From contig CAYZHY010000001.1 in NCBI GenBank assembly GCA_964477525.1, positions 1-64,000 of the forward strand: DNA of 64,000 bases. Direction: 5' to 3'. Both the position numbers and the translations under genes were made by a program. The stretch is from PCC-9228 sp964477525. GTDB lineage: Bacteria; Cyanobacteriota; Cyanobacteriia; Cyanobacteriales; PCC-9228. Below, piece by piece: positions 1 through 8,595 of this stretch. Every line of letters starts with the position of its first letter. The first letter of the stretch is position 1. The notes below the pieces were generated by a model. It did not search any database, was not told the DNA's origin, and was given only the letters and a program-made list of their open reading frames with translations.

Positions 1-2
1 TG

Positions 3-80
3 CGTTCCCGCATTAAGCAGGAAATGTCTGCGAACTCAGTCTTGTTGCGATCGCTGCAAAGGCAAATCTCCTCAAGCTAG
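3..80 (+). CDS. possible C-terminal end of an upstream gene (partial)
   Basis: Reading from base 3, 25 codons run open to a TAG at 78-80. They give a basic, Ser- and Leu-rich tail (RSRIKQEMSANSVLL, then a Ser-rich end) that looks like a protein C-terminus. The frame one base earlier is also open, to about base 96, but is Cys-rich and less protein-like. Most of any gene lies outside the window, so no function can be given. Confidence 0.3.
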   Translation, partial: RSRIKQEMSANSVLLRSLQRQISSS

Positions 81-854
81 AGGCAAAGCCGATTGATGCT
101 TCTTTTGCTTGGTAGTTGGCATGTATGTTTGCTAGCTGCCAAGCAGGCATATTTCTGGAAAGTTAAGGTATATAGAGGAAAAATCATGTCTCGCAATGGA
201 ATGAATGCCCGCCAAAATTCATATTTATAAGTAATATTGATTTTTTGGATGAATTTATCAAGAAAATTTCAATAATTATGGCGAGGATTTTATCTGTTGT
301 AATTTCCAAAAATTTTTATGCTATTGTCAGGTTAAAGTAATATGATAATGGCATATATAAAAGTAAAATCAAGCTAAGAGGGGGAGGCAATTAAGCTGTT
401 TTATATCGATCTTGATACAGAAATGTCTGCCTAGCAATACTTAGAGCCGTAGTTGAGGCAGTTTTAATGCACAACAGCTTAGTTAATGGTAATGGCAATT
501 AATGAGAGGTTGGCGAGCGATAATGTAAGAAAGGTTGACAATCTGGAGCTGGTGTGGTTAAAATTTTGCTGTTAATTATGGAGTCATTATTATGAATTGA
601 GGGGTCTATCCAGACTTGGTGTGTAGAAAATCTAGAGAATCAAGCTGTGGCTGACTTATAGTAAGGGAATATGTGATTTTTATAAATTTATGCAAGATAG
701 AAAAGCTAAAGCCTCCCTGTTAATAAAGAGGAGATGAATCTAGAAAGTGATTGCTATTTTCAAAAATAGTATTGCACTATAGCTGAACTATTAAGTCAAA
801 CTTTATTATGTTTCAGTAGTTTCAATTATTTAGTATCTTACCCGATTTTGCTTT
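81..854. other. AT-rich non-coding stretch
   Basis: No open frame with coding character is visible on either strand in these 774 bases. The sequence is AT-rich with scattered T and A runs and no tRNA-like cloverleaf that I can recognise. It probably contains the promoter for the gene starting at 855, but no clear sigma70 boxes stand out. Confidence 0.5.
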
Positions 855-1430
855 ATGTCACAAAATCCACCTACTGATGTCAAAAACTCGGAAAATTGGT
901 TTAGTTTTGCCAAATTAGTATTATCGAAAATGTCTCCTAGGGAGTTAAGTCTCTTAGGAGCTCCATTTCTCTTATTTTTTATAAGCTTAAAATTCAGTGA
1001 AACTAAAGGGGATTTGAATTATGCTTTGGGTTTTTCTTCTATAATATTAATTGTATTCTGGGGATATATTTTTATTAAACGAATTGGCGAAGATAAACAA
1101 AAATATCAAAATTTAGAAAATTCCTATGACAGGATAAAAGAGGCAAGTAATGATTTATTACAAACCATGAATGAAGAAAAAAATAAATTAAACACGATTA
1201 AAGAACATATTGAGAAGGTTCTTGTTAATTACGATATTGATAATAATGAGGAATCTTTAGAACTAAAAAATGAACTTGAAAATCTGCTTAAAAAAATTGA
1301 AAACCAGCAAAAAAATTACGATACCAGAGCTTCGCGTATGGAAGAAGCCCGGGAATTACTTACCCGTAGTCCATCCTTCTATAAGAATATTGTACAGAAA
1401 GATCGCTCTACCAATTCATCAACTGAATAA
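855..1430 (+). CDS. unrecognised membrane-anchored coiled-coil protein
   Basis: 191 aa, family not recognised. Two hydrophobic segments lie at about residues 33-48 and 56-74 and are probably a transmembrane hairpin. They are followed by a long charged stretch rich in Glu, Lys and Asn (about 80-170) with heptad-like Leu and Ile spacing, predicted as a coiled coil projecting into the cytoplasm. The start is ATG without an obvious Shine-Dalgarno. The gene is much more AT-rich than most of the window, which together with its position beside the methylase suggests accessory DNA. Its last 12 bp overlap the convergent gene at 1419. Confidence 0.55.
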   Translation: MSQNPPTDVKNSENWFSFAKLVLSKMSPRELSLLGAPFLLFFISLKFSETKGDLNYALGFSSIILIVFWGYIFIKRIGEDKQKYQNLENSYDRIKEASNDLLQTMNEEKNKLNTIKEHIEKVLVNYDIDNNEESLELKNELENLLKKIENQQKNYDTRASRMEEARELLTRSPSFYKNIVQKDRSTNSSTE

Positions 1431-1925
1431 TTGATTGATGATATAATCATAGTATTCCTTAGCCTCTTCTGAATTTGTTTGTTTTTTCAGGTCAAGGAGC
1501 CACTCTCTATATTGAAATTCTTTTGCACCTAAAGCTTGTTCGCATTTCCAATTTTTTAGAGGTTCTATTCCCCATTTGTCTAATAAACCCGGATGACCAA
1601 CCACCATAGATTGTCCAACAAGTAAATCGAAGGTTTTTAGGTTGTATTCTGGAGCTTGAGGTGAAAATATCAAGCCGTTTCGACTAATTTTTTGTAAATA
1701 TTGTAAATATTCTTTAACTACTACTTCGTAGTTTCTTATTGCCTCATCAACAATAGACTGACTATTTTTGAGTTCATCGGTTAACAATAGAATTCGATCA
1801 TGGAAATTATTCGTTTGATCTGGTTTTATTTTTGGAATACTCTCCTTTAATTCAACAACTCCATCTCTAATATAACTAGCCCACTGCTGAATAGCATGAA
1901 AAGCCTCGTTTCTGGAAAACATCAT
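1419..1925 (-). CDS. unrecognised soluble protein
   Basis: 168 aa, no family recognised. It is mostly helical in appearance, rich in Glu, Lys, Gln and Asn, without a signal peptide or membrane segment. The end is acidic and Tyr-rich. The start is ATG at 1925, with a second ATG one codon later. It converges on and overlaps the coiled-coil gene at 855-1430 by 12 bp, shares its AT-rich composition, and probably entered with it. No function is proposed. Confidence 0.5.
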   Translation of the reverse strand: MMFSRNEAFHAIQQWASYIRDGVVELKESIPKIKPDQTNNFHDRILLLTDELKNSQSIVDEAIRNYEVVVKEYLQYLQKISRNGLIFSPQAPEYNLKTFDLLVGQSMVVGHPGLLDKWGIEPLKNWKCEQALGAKEFQYREWLLDLKKQTNSEEAKEYYDYIINQLFS

Positions 1926-2274
1926 GTAAACCTCAACTCTTGTTTTACTTTTTCTTTAATGAAACTATAGGAAGTAACTAGCGATAAGTAACTAGCGATA
2001 TATTGATAACCTCGGAACGGCTGTCTTTTGGTTATCTATCCCTAGAATATTGAGATTATTGGATAGAGTCACGACCGCTAACTAGGACAGTGCAAAAATT
2101 TTCTCGATCTGGAAAATGCCTGGTAGCAAGGATTTGATGGACTTTCAGAAAAAAAAAGAACCAGCTGACTAGCTGGCTGCGATGGGAAAATAGTTTTTAA
2201 AAACCTCGTTGGTGTTTCTTGGTAGGGAGGCTGGAAAGTCGTGTTGCTGGGGTTTTGGTGGTTTGGCGAAGAGG
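1926..2274. other. intergenic region beside the methylase gene
   Basis: Apart from the 14-bp tandem duplication at 1972-1999, I see no gene or RNA here. The purine-rich run near 2148-2160 (about ten A) is the only other noticeable tract. Confidence 0.5.
1972..1999. repeat. 14-bp perfect tandem duplication
   Basis: The unit AAGTAACTAGCGAT occurs twice head to tail (1972-1985 and 1986-1999). It lies just upstream of the gene read leftwards from 1925 and could be a slippage product or a paired binding site. Nothing else identifies it. Confidence 0.7.
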
Positions 2275-5200
2275 TTATAGCAATCCGAGTTGCTGGCTTG
2301 AGGATGGGGAGTCTTGGGATTTGTTGGTGGTTTTGTTGCTCTTTTTCTTTTTATTTTGCTTTTTCTTCTTGTCATGCAAGCCGGCTTTCACTTCCTCGGC
2401 GTATCGCTGGTGGTTGAGGCGGAGAAGTCGGTCGAGAATTTCTCTTCTGGCGGTTTCGCTGATGGTGAATCGAATTCCTTGTTTGGTTTCGTGGAAGTCA
2501 TGGTCTAAAGATAGGTCATTCCATCCGTAGGTGGCGGCGACGGCTAGATCCATTTCTATTTGTAGTTGCCTCAGTTGTTCGATGTCGGTTTCGTTGTCGT
2601 CTGGATTGTGGAAGCGATTGTAGGTTTTGGTTAATCCTTCCTGGCGGTTTTGCATGATTTGTTGGCGATGGTTGTAGTATTTTTCGCCAATTTCTTCTAG
2701 CGTATCGGTGGTTTTGGGAAAAGGAAAGGTTTGAAAGCAATCGGAAGGAGTGTATCGAACATCCGTTCGCATGCTTGATGAATTATAATTTACCCATTCT
2801 GTATGCGCCATGGATTGCAAAAGTGCAAAAGCAGCATAATCATCGAAGTTAAAAACCACTGTTGCCTCTGACATCACAATGCCAGTAGGTACAAATGCAA
2901 TTGAGTTGATATTGCTAACGCGGCTGCGAATTAAAACGCGATCGCGTCCTGCTATTGCTTTATAAAGTCCCGGAGTATTTCTTTTATAAAGCCACCACAT
3001 TTCACGGGTTCTTTTTTCTTTCTTTTTTTCTCTTTCTTTCTTCACCTTTTTTTTTACAATTTGCAAGCAATCGAGATAATCAGCCGCATATGGTGGACCT
3101 TTGGGATTTTTAGGATCGTCGTGTTCTGCATCTAGCGGCCAATCGTGAAAATTGATAATCCAACGACTGGGGGATTGATCGGGATTGCTATTTAAGTCAT
3201 CGCCATTTATATATGGATACAAAACATCTCGATTGCGTGGATCTTTTTCTATTAAAGCTTGCGCTTCTTCTGGAGTCAAAGTGAAACCCATTCCATCAAC
3301 TTCAGAACCTTTAAAAGATAAACCTTGATTGGCTGCCAACCGATAAGGATTGCCTACAACTTGACCGGGAATGGTGAGATAGGGTGTAATTCCATATACG
3401 GATTTGCCATCTAAAATAAATCCTCCTTGCCAATCTCCTCGATGTAGCCAAACTTCTGCTACTTCCAAACTGGCAGTTCCCGGCCATTTACGACTGGATA
3501 CGGCGCGGTAAATGGTACAGCCATTTGCCACTACCCGATCTAATCCCACTTCCCGGGTATCTCCTTGGGCAATGGTATTGGTGGCTAGCAAGGCTAAGTT
3601 GCCTTTGCTATTGAGTAGCTGTTGTCCGCGCAAAAAGAAATAAGAACAAATATCAGCACTTCCGCGCTTGTGGTTAGCAATTTCTCCAACCAAATAGTTG
3701 CGGTAATTTTTCCCGAGGTTTTCTGTAATTTTAAAACCACCCATAAACGGAGGATTGCCCACGATCGCATCAAACCCCCATCGATCCTTTTCCTCTTTCG
3801 TACTCGCCGCCTTTAAAGAAGAAAGGGCAAACACCTCTGGAAACTCCAACTCCCAGTGAAAAGGACGTAGGGCATTCAAATCCGGCAATCGCTGGCGGTC
3901 CGCTTCCTGAATATCCTGTTTTCCCTGAGAAACCAACAACAACCTTTCCCGCAACGACTTAAGTTCTTTTTTGTTCCCTTCTGCCAAATAGCTAGCCACC
4001 AACAAATCGCAGCGATCGCGTAAATCTTTGGTTCTTGCTTTTGCCTCTTGCAGTAAATAAGCCTTGCGATTCCGGTCTTGTAGCGTATACACCGGCTGGC
4101 TTTCGATTTGTTGCCGCAACGCGATCGCCTCATCCACCTCTCGACGAATGCGATCGCTAACTATTGCTAGCTGCTGGTCTTCCCCTGCTAGCTGCTGTTC
4201 TTCCCCTTCCAAATTCCAACGCCGCAACGCTTCCAAACTCAAGCCAACCAACGAATCCCCGCATTTTAAAGCACCATCCAAAAACGTAAACGGCTTGCGA
4301 AACTGTAGCGTCTCCAACCACAAAGAAAGTTTTGCCATCTCCACCGCCAGCGGATTCTTATCCACCCCATAAAGACAGCGTTCCGCCACAATCCGTTTGG
4401 CAACAATCAACCGTTCCTCTGCATCCGCAGGAATAATGCATTCTTCCGGCTGGGATTGGGATAATTTCCCCTCTGGCGCGACCACAACTTTGCCAGGATT
4501 GGCTTTTTCCACCATTTCCCAAGCTTCCACCAACCTAGCCGCCAAATAGCGACAAACCTGAACCAGAAAAGCCCCAGACCCCATCGCCATATCGCAAACT
4601 TTTAACTGCAATATCTCCGCCGCCGACTTCAACTGCCAATCTTCCTTGGGTTTGCCTTCAGCAACCCCGACATACACCAATGGTTCCAACGCATGGCGTA
4701 CCACTTCTTCCGTCAAACTGCGTGGCGTATAGTGGGTACCGGTTTCCCGCCGCTGAACCCCTTCGGTGACATACACGCTGCCTTCGGGAATCACCAACGG
4801 ATAGTCAAAAGTATCCCGACGAATTAACTTGGCAAAAGGCAACACCCGCTTGCCCAACTCCTGGTCGTTGCCGCAAGCCACTAGCAACTTATCTTCGTCC
4901 ACCTCACTTTTCGCACTGGATTTTTGATTTTGACGTTCGCCAGCGCCAGCATCATTTTTCGGACAACTCCGCTGCAACGCCGAACGACTCCGTCCGGTTT
5001 TCTTTTGCAAAAAATCCACCAACGCTTTCTCGCCGCGTTTCCATTCCCGTTCCAAATCCGCCAGAGGCACTTCCGGTTCTTTCTGTTTGGTACCCACCAA
5101 TCCCACCACCGTCGATTCCGCGCGCACTGCTTTGTGGTCCAGCAACCCTTCGTAGACGTGACCAATTTGTTCCACATCCAGCGCCCGAAACGACAGCCGC

Positions 5201-6450
5201 CGCGCTTCCACACCGCCGCCGGGAACGGAAACTTGCAAGATTTGCAATGCTTCCAACAAGTGCAAAACCGTACGATTGTTGATGGAAATGGGATTGGCAA
5301 CCTGTTTTTCCCAAGAACTGTTGCGTTCTCTCCCTTCTAAAAAAGGAAACTTATCTGGGTCGAACAAATCTCCCCCGTAGGCAGGCAACTGCAAGCGATC
5401 GTGTTGCATCCCGCAATAAACTGCCCGAAAGGTTGCCAACAAACGACACCAAGCATCGTTGCGGCGCTCCAATACTTCCTCGCCCCAGGTATCCGCTTGT
5501 TCTCGCAGTTGCGATCGCAGGGTAGACACGGCATAATATTGGTCGTACAAGGGATCGCCCAGCAATAGCAAACTCCGTTCTTCTGCTGCCAAGAGAAATA
5601 CCAATCGCATCATCACAAACAAGGCAGCTTCGTACAGTTCCCCGTCACTCATTCCTTGCAAAAGCTGGCGATTGCGATCCTGGTCGATACGGTCCCAAGC
5701 TTGTACCAGCATTTCCACCGCTTCCCGTACCTGAAAGCCTAACTGGTCGGTAATTTCCTGCTGGTCGTTTTTACTGCTGGCAAACAACGCCTCCAGGGTT
5801 TCTTCTTCAGGTACCCCCAGCAACCGCTCTATCCCCAGCAAGCTGCGAAATGCCCGCAGGGTCACTTTTTCTTCCAACCACAAACTGGCATACCAAGAAA
5901 TAAAACTGGTGGTCTCACCCAAACTCGCGTGTACCAACATCCAGCGATCGCCGTTGGTCACCAACCCCAGTTTCACTTCCGTTCCCCGCAGCAACTCCAT
6001 CATGCGCGTCGCAGGAGATGCTTTCCACCGACTGTTAGCCAGCGTCTTTTCCAAATCTTGATTTGCCGGTACCATTTGTACCAACAAGCGAGGGCACGAT
6101 GCCTCGTCATCAAACAAAACCCAATCCGGACGCAGGGTTTCGCCATATTCTTTTACATTCACTTGCAAGCTATTGGGAATTTTTTGCCCTTCCAGCAGAT
6201 TCCCATCAGGATATTCCAAAATTTCCTGCAAAACCCACTTTACCCAAGTATAGTGAATGGCTCGATCGCCCGAAGATTGCGCCTGACTATCCAACCATTC
6301 CTCGTACGCCTGGCGCAATATGCGAAAGCGTTCCGGATCGTGTGCTTCCAATCCCTGGGGAAAGACATCCAGCAACACTTGCATGCTGAGAAACGGACCG
6401 GAAGCCTCTATGAGAGATAACCATTCAGCGTGGTGGCGGGCAACGGACAT
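2275..6450 (-). CDS. large N6-adenine DNA methylase, DISARM DrmMI / Eco57I-like
   Basis: 1391 aa, likely transferring methyl from S-adenosylmethionine to adenine N6 in DNA. Visible motifs: HYTP ahead of the catalytic region (near residue 590), the SAM-binding GSGAFL at 624-629, the YGVDKNPLAVEMAK segment after it, and the catalytic NPPF at 899-902. About 580 residues precede the methylase core and about 450 follow; the latter would hold the target-recognition part. The tail is very Lys-rich (KKKKQNKKKKSNK). I see no PD-(D/E)XK nuclease motif. Size and arrangement match the methylases of DISARM (DrmMI) and BREX (PglX) better than a simple M.Eco57I. It diverges from the ImmA/IrrE gene at 6711, and a DrmD-like helicase lies beyond. 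DrmMI assignment is inference; the methylase call is firm. Confidence 0.8.
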   Translation of the reverse strand: MSVARHHAEWLSLIEASGPFLSMQVLLDVFPQGLEAHDPERFRILRQAYEEWLDSQAQSSGDRAIHYTWVKWVLQEILEYPDGNLLEGQKIPNSLQVNVKEYGETLRPDWVLFDDEASCPRLLVQMVPANQDLEKTLANSRWKASPATRMMELLRGTEVKLGLVTNGDRWMLVHASLGETTSFISWYASLWLEEKVTLRAFRSLLGIERLLGVPEEETLEALFASSKNDQQEITDQLGFQVREAVEMLVQAWDRIDQDRNRQLLQGMSDGELYEAALFVMMRLVFLLAAEERSLLLLGDPLYDQYYAVSTLRSQLREQADTWGEEVLERRNDAWCRLLATFRAVYCGMQHDRLQLPAYGGDLFDPDKFPFLEGRERNSSWEKQVANPISINNRTVLHLLEALQILQVSVPGGGVEARRLSFRALDVEQIGHVYEGLLDHKAVRAESTVVGLVGTKQKEPEVPLADLEREWKRGEKALVDFLQKKTGRSRSALQRSCPKNDAGAGERQNQKSSAKSEVDEDKLLVACGNDQELGKRVLPFAKLIRRDTFDYPLVIPEGSVYVTEGVQRRETGTHYTPRSLTEEVVRHALEPLVYVGVAEGKPKEDWQLKSAAEILQLKVCDMAMGSGAFLVQVCRYLAARLVEAWEMVEKANPGKVVVAPEGKLSQSQPEECIIPADAEERLIVAKRIVAERCLYGVDKNPLAVEMAKLSLWLETLQFRKPFTFLDGALKCGDSLVGLSLEALRRWNLEGEEQQLAGEDQQLAIVSDRIRREVDEAIALRQQIESQPVYTLQDRNRKAYLLQEAKARTKDLRDRCDLLVASYLAEGNKKELKSLRERLLLVSQGKQDIQEADRQRLPDLNALRPFHWELEFPEVFALSSLKAASTKEEKDRWGFDAIVGNPPFMGGFKITENLGKNYRNYLVGEIANHKRGSADICSYFFLRGQQLLNSKGNLALLATNTIAQGDTREVGLDRVVANGCTIYRAVSSRKWPGTASLEVAEVWLHRGDWQGGFILDGKSVYGITPYLTIPGQVVGNPYRLAANQGLSFKGSEVDGMGFTLTPEEAQALIEKDPRNRDVLYPYINGDDLNSNPDQSPSRWIINFHDWPLDAEHDDPKNPKGPPYAADYLDCLQIVKKKVKKEREKKKEKRTREMWWLYKRNTPGLYKAIAGRDRVLIRSRVSNINSIAFVPTGIVMSEATVVFNFDDYAAFALLQSMAHTEWVNYNSSSMRTDVRYTPSDCFQTFPFPKTTDTLEEIGEKYYNHRQQIMQNRQEGLTKTYNRFHNPDDNETDIEQLRQLQIEMDLAVAATYGWNDLSLDHDFHETKQGIRFTISETARREILDRLLRLNHQRYAEEVKAGLHDKKKKQNKKKKSNKTTNKSQDSPSSSQQLGLL

Positions 6451-6710
6451 GTTTGTATCTGGTGATAGATTGACGAACGGCGCGAAACCAACTAAGCTAG
6501 TATAGAGTTATATTATATAGTTTACCGTAATATCGGGCTTTTGTTACTAACATTGTCAATTTTGGCCGCCTACTTAATTAAGTAAACGAAAAATTTTCAC
6601 AAAAAAGATAATTTCGCTAAATTTATTCATAAAATTGTTTTTTGTACTTTTATAAATATAAGTAGAATGGGTACTGCCCCCTACTAGCTAGTTTAAATGA
6701 AAGATCGCCT

Positions 6711-7760
6711 ATGATATCAAAAACCATTGATATGAAAAGCCTTTATCAAAAACTATCAGATATTGGTTTTTCCAGAAACTATGTCCAACAAATTGCCCTA
6801 CCCCAATGGTGGGATCGAGAATTCGAGCAAACAAGTGGTGCTGCGGTAGAAGCGGCTGCTTACATATCGAGGCGATTGAATTTGGATCTAAATTCGCTGC
6901 TACAACCGAACCGAAAGCCAGCGTTCGATGCTTCTTACCAGTCAAAATTGAAAGTTCAAAATGGAACCAACCAACAAAAACTCACAGTTGCCTGTTCGCT
7001 AGCCGTTCGAGTTGCGGAGATGGTGGCATATGCCTGCGTTCGACCTTATCATACCATCCATCCACTTTCCGCCCAAGATGTGCGATCGCATATTTTACAA
7101 AACAACGAGTTTATTGATTTAGAAAGCCTATTGCAATGGTGTTGGCATCGGGGAATTCCAGTTTTCCATTTTCATCAATATCCCAAAAACACGCCCAAAT
7201 TTCATGGTATGGTGGTTTGCTGCCATCCTCGAATGTCAAACGAGGGTTGTTCTCGACCAGTTATTGCAATTAGCCATAACCACAAGTCCTCATCCAGACT
7301 TTTATTTATCCTAGCTCACGAGTTGGGACATTTGTTGCAAGGTCACGTAACCAGCGATCGCGTTTTAATGGATGAAACGGTAGAATTTTCCAACTCCGAT
7401 AAGGAAGAAACAGAAGCCAACAAGTTTGCGGTAGAATTGCTATCCGGTCGTTGGGATGCCAATTACAAAAACCCAATTGTTTTAACTGTCAAACAACTGG
7501 CTAAGTATGCTAAGGCAAAAAGTTGGGAAGACAGAGTCGATCCTGGTTTCGTTATCAATAATTACGGATGGCATATGCAGGAAGAAAGCAACAAAAACTG
7601 CTGGGGAGCTGTTGAAAAAGCTCTGAAAATCGTGGAAAATAATCGAAATGCTCCAGAAACCATCAATCAATATCTATCCCAAGAGATAGACTGGCATTGT
7701 CTGAGCGATGACAATCAAGAATATCTGGAGAATATTTTACAGGTGAGAGCGGAAATTTAG
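6711..7760 (+). CDS. ImmA/IrrE-family zinc metallopeptidase with N-terminal helical domain
   Basis: 349 aa. The zinc-peptidase motif HELGH is at 203-207 with the downstream EETEANKFA helix at 232-240 supplying the third ligand, the signature of ImmA/IrrE (COG2856) proteases. Characterised members cleave repressors of mobile elements or of the DNA-damage response. The first 70 residues form a helical region resembling a degenerate XRE-type domain. The start ATG at 6711 has a second ATG at 6732. It is followed, after TAG and one codon, by the PIN gene in the same frame, so the two are surely co-transcribed. It diverges from the methylase. Cleavage of a partner or regulator of the island is a plausible role but is inference. 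Confidence 0.85.
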   Translation: MISKTIDMKSLYQKLSDIGFSRNYVQQIALPQWWDREFEQTSGAAVEAAAYISRRLNLDLNSLLQPNRKPAFDASYQSKLKVQNGTNQQKLTVACSLAVRVAEMVAYACVRPYHTIHPLSAQDVRSHILQNNEFIDLESLLQWCWHRGIPVFHFHQYPKNTPKFHGMVVCCHPRMSNEGCSRPVIAISHNHKSSSRLLFILAHELGHLLQGHVTSDRVLMDETVEFSNSDKEETEANKFAVELLSGRWDANYKNPIVLTVKQLAKYAKAKSWEDRVDPGFVINNYGWHMQEESNKNCWGAVEKALKIVENNRNAPETINQYLSQEIDWHCLSDDNQEYLENILQVRAEI

Positions 7761-7763
7761 ACA

Positions 7764-8384
7764 TTGACGGGATCGGCTTATATCGACAATGATATTTTTC
7801 TCAAGTTGGTTGCTAGCGATATCCTAGAAAAAGCTTTACAAGCAATTGGTCTGTTGCCCCAAAACGTTGCTGTATTAGAAAGAGCTAAATATGTATTTAG
7901 AAAAACGAAACGATATCCAGACGCTGTTATAAATTCAGCGATCGAAAAATTAAATCAGTTTCCGAAAGTTGCAGCAGATGCGGAAGGGGAAAGTGAAGTA
8001 TTTTTTCGCCTCCACCAAACTTTTGAAATCGATGTAGGAGAAGCGATTCTCATATCAAGAACCTATAGCCATGACGACTGTCTGTTGATAACTGGTGACA
8101 AGCGATGTCTCCAAGCTTTAAAAAACAATCCAGCACTTCAAGATATCCACGCCAACCTACAAGGCAGAGTTATTTGTTTGGAACAGATTGTCAAAAAAAC
8201 GATCGAAACACAAGGATTTTCCTATGTTCGACAACAATCGAAATTTCTAGCTAGCTACGATAAAGCTTTACAAATTGCTTTTGGGTATTCTCTCAATAAC
8301 GATCGAGTTCAAGTTGTGGCAAATTTGAACAGCTATATTGAGGAATTACAGAGAAACAGCGACAATTTACTGTGCAATCTTTAA
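7764..8384 (+). CDS. PIN-like domain protein (putative RNase toxin)
   Basis: 206 aa. PIN-type acidic residues are placed as expected: Asp8 and Asp10 in YIDND at the N-terminus, a central D-x-GEA motif (IDVGEAIL) and TGDK after a hydrophobic strand. PIN domains are Mg-dependent ribonucleases, often toxins. The first catalytic Asp is only eight codons from the TTG at 7764 and there is no in-frame ATG before it, so the TTG must be the start unless ribosomes read through the upstream TAG. The gene is in the same frame as the ImmA/IrrE gene, one codon after its stop. ImmA/IrrE plus PIN pairs behave like toxin-antitoxin-type modules in my recollection; which is toxin and which regulator is not shown by the sequence. 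Confidence 0.75.
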   Translation: MTGSAYIDNDIFLKLVASDILEKALQAIGLLPQNVAVLERAKYVFRKTKRYPDAVINSAIEKLNQFPKVAADAEGESEVFFRLHQTFEIDVGEAILISRTYSHDDCLLITGDKRCLQALKNNPALQDIHANLQGRVICLEQIVKKTIETQGFSYVRQQSKFLASYDKALQIAFGYSLNNDRVQVVANLNSYIEELQRNSDNLLCNL

Positions 8385-8438
8385 CCGCCTGTGTCTTCTA
8401 GGTCTTCCCAGCTTCGATCGTTTTCTTCTTCCTATCTA

Positions 8439-8466
8439 TTGACAAGACCATCCCAACAGCTAAAAT
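8439..8466 (+). promoter_or_regulatory. near-consensus sigma70 promoter in a convergent gap
   Basis: TTGACA at 8439-8444, a 16-bp spacer, then TAAAAT at 8461-8466. It points rightwards although the only gene to the right (8596-11766) is read leftwards. A transcript would run antisense into the 3' end of the helicase gene. No open reading frame follows it. Confidence 0.45.
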
Positions 8467-8595
8467 AGAGTTAATTTAATAACATTCCCGGGGAAGGTGT
8501 TTTATTTTTTGCTCCTTTGTCCAGAAACTGCCCCTGCCTAAAAATCCTTAAATGTTATTACAAAAGCATTACAAGTTCGCCCCTGCCACCTTGGA

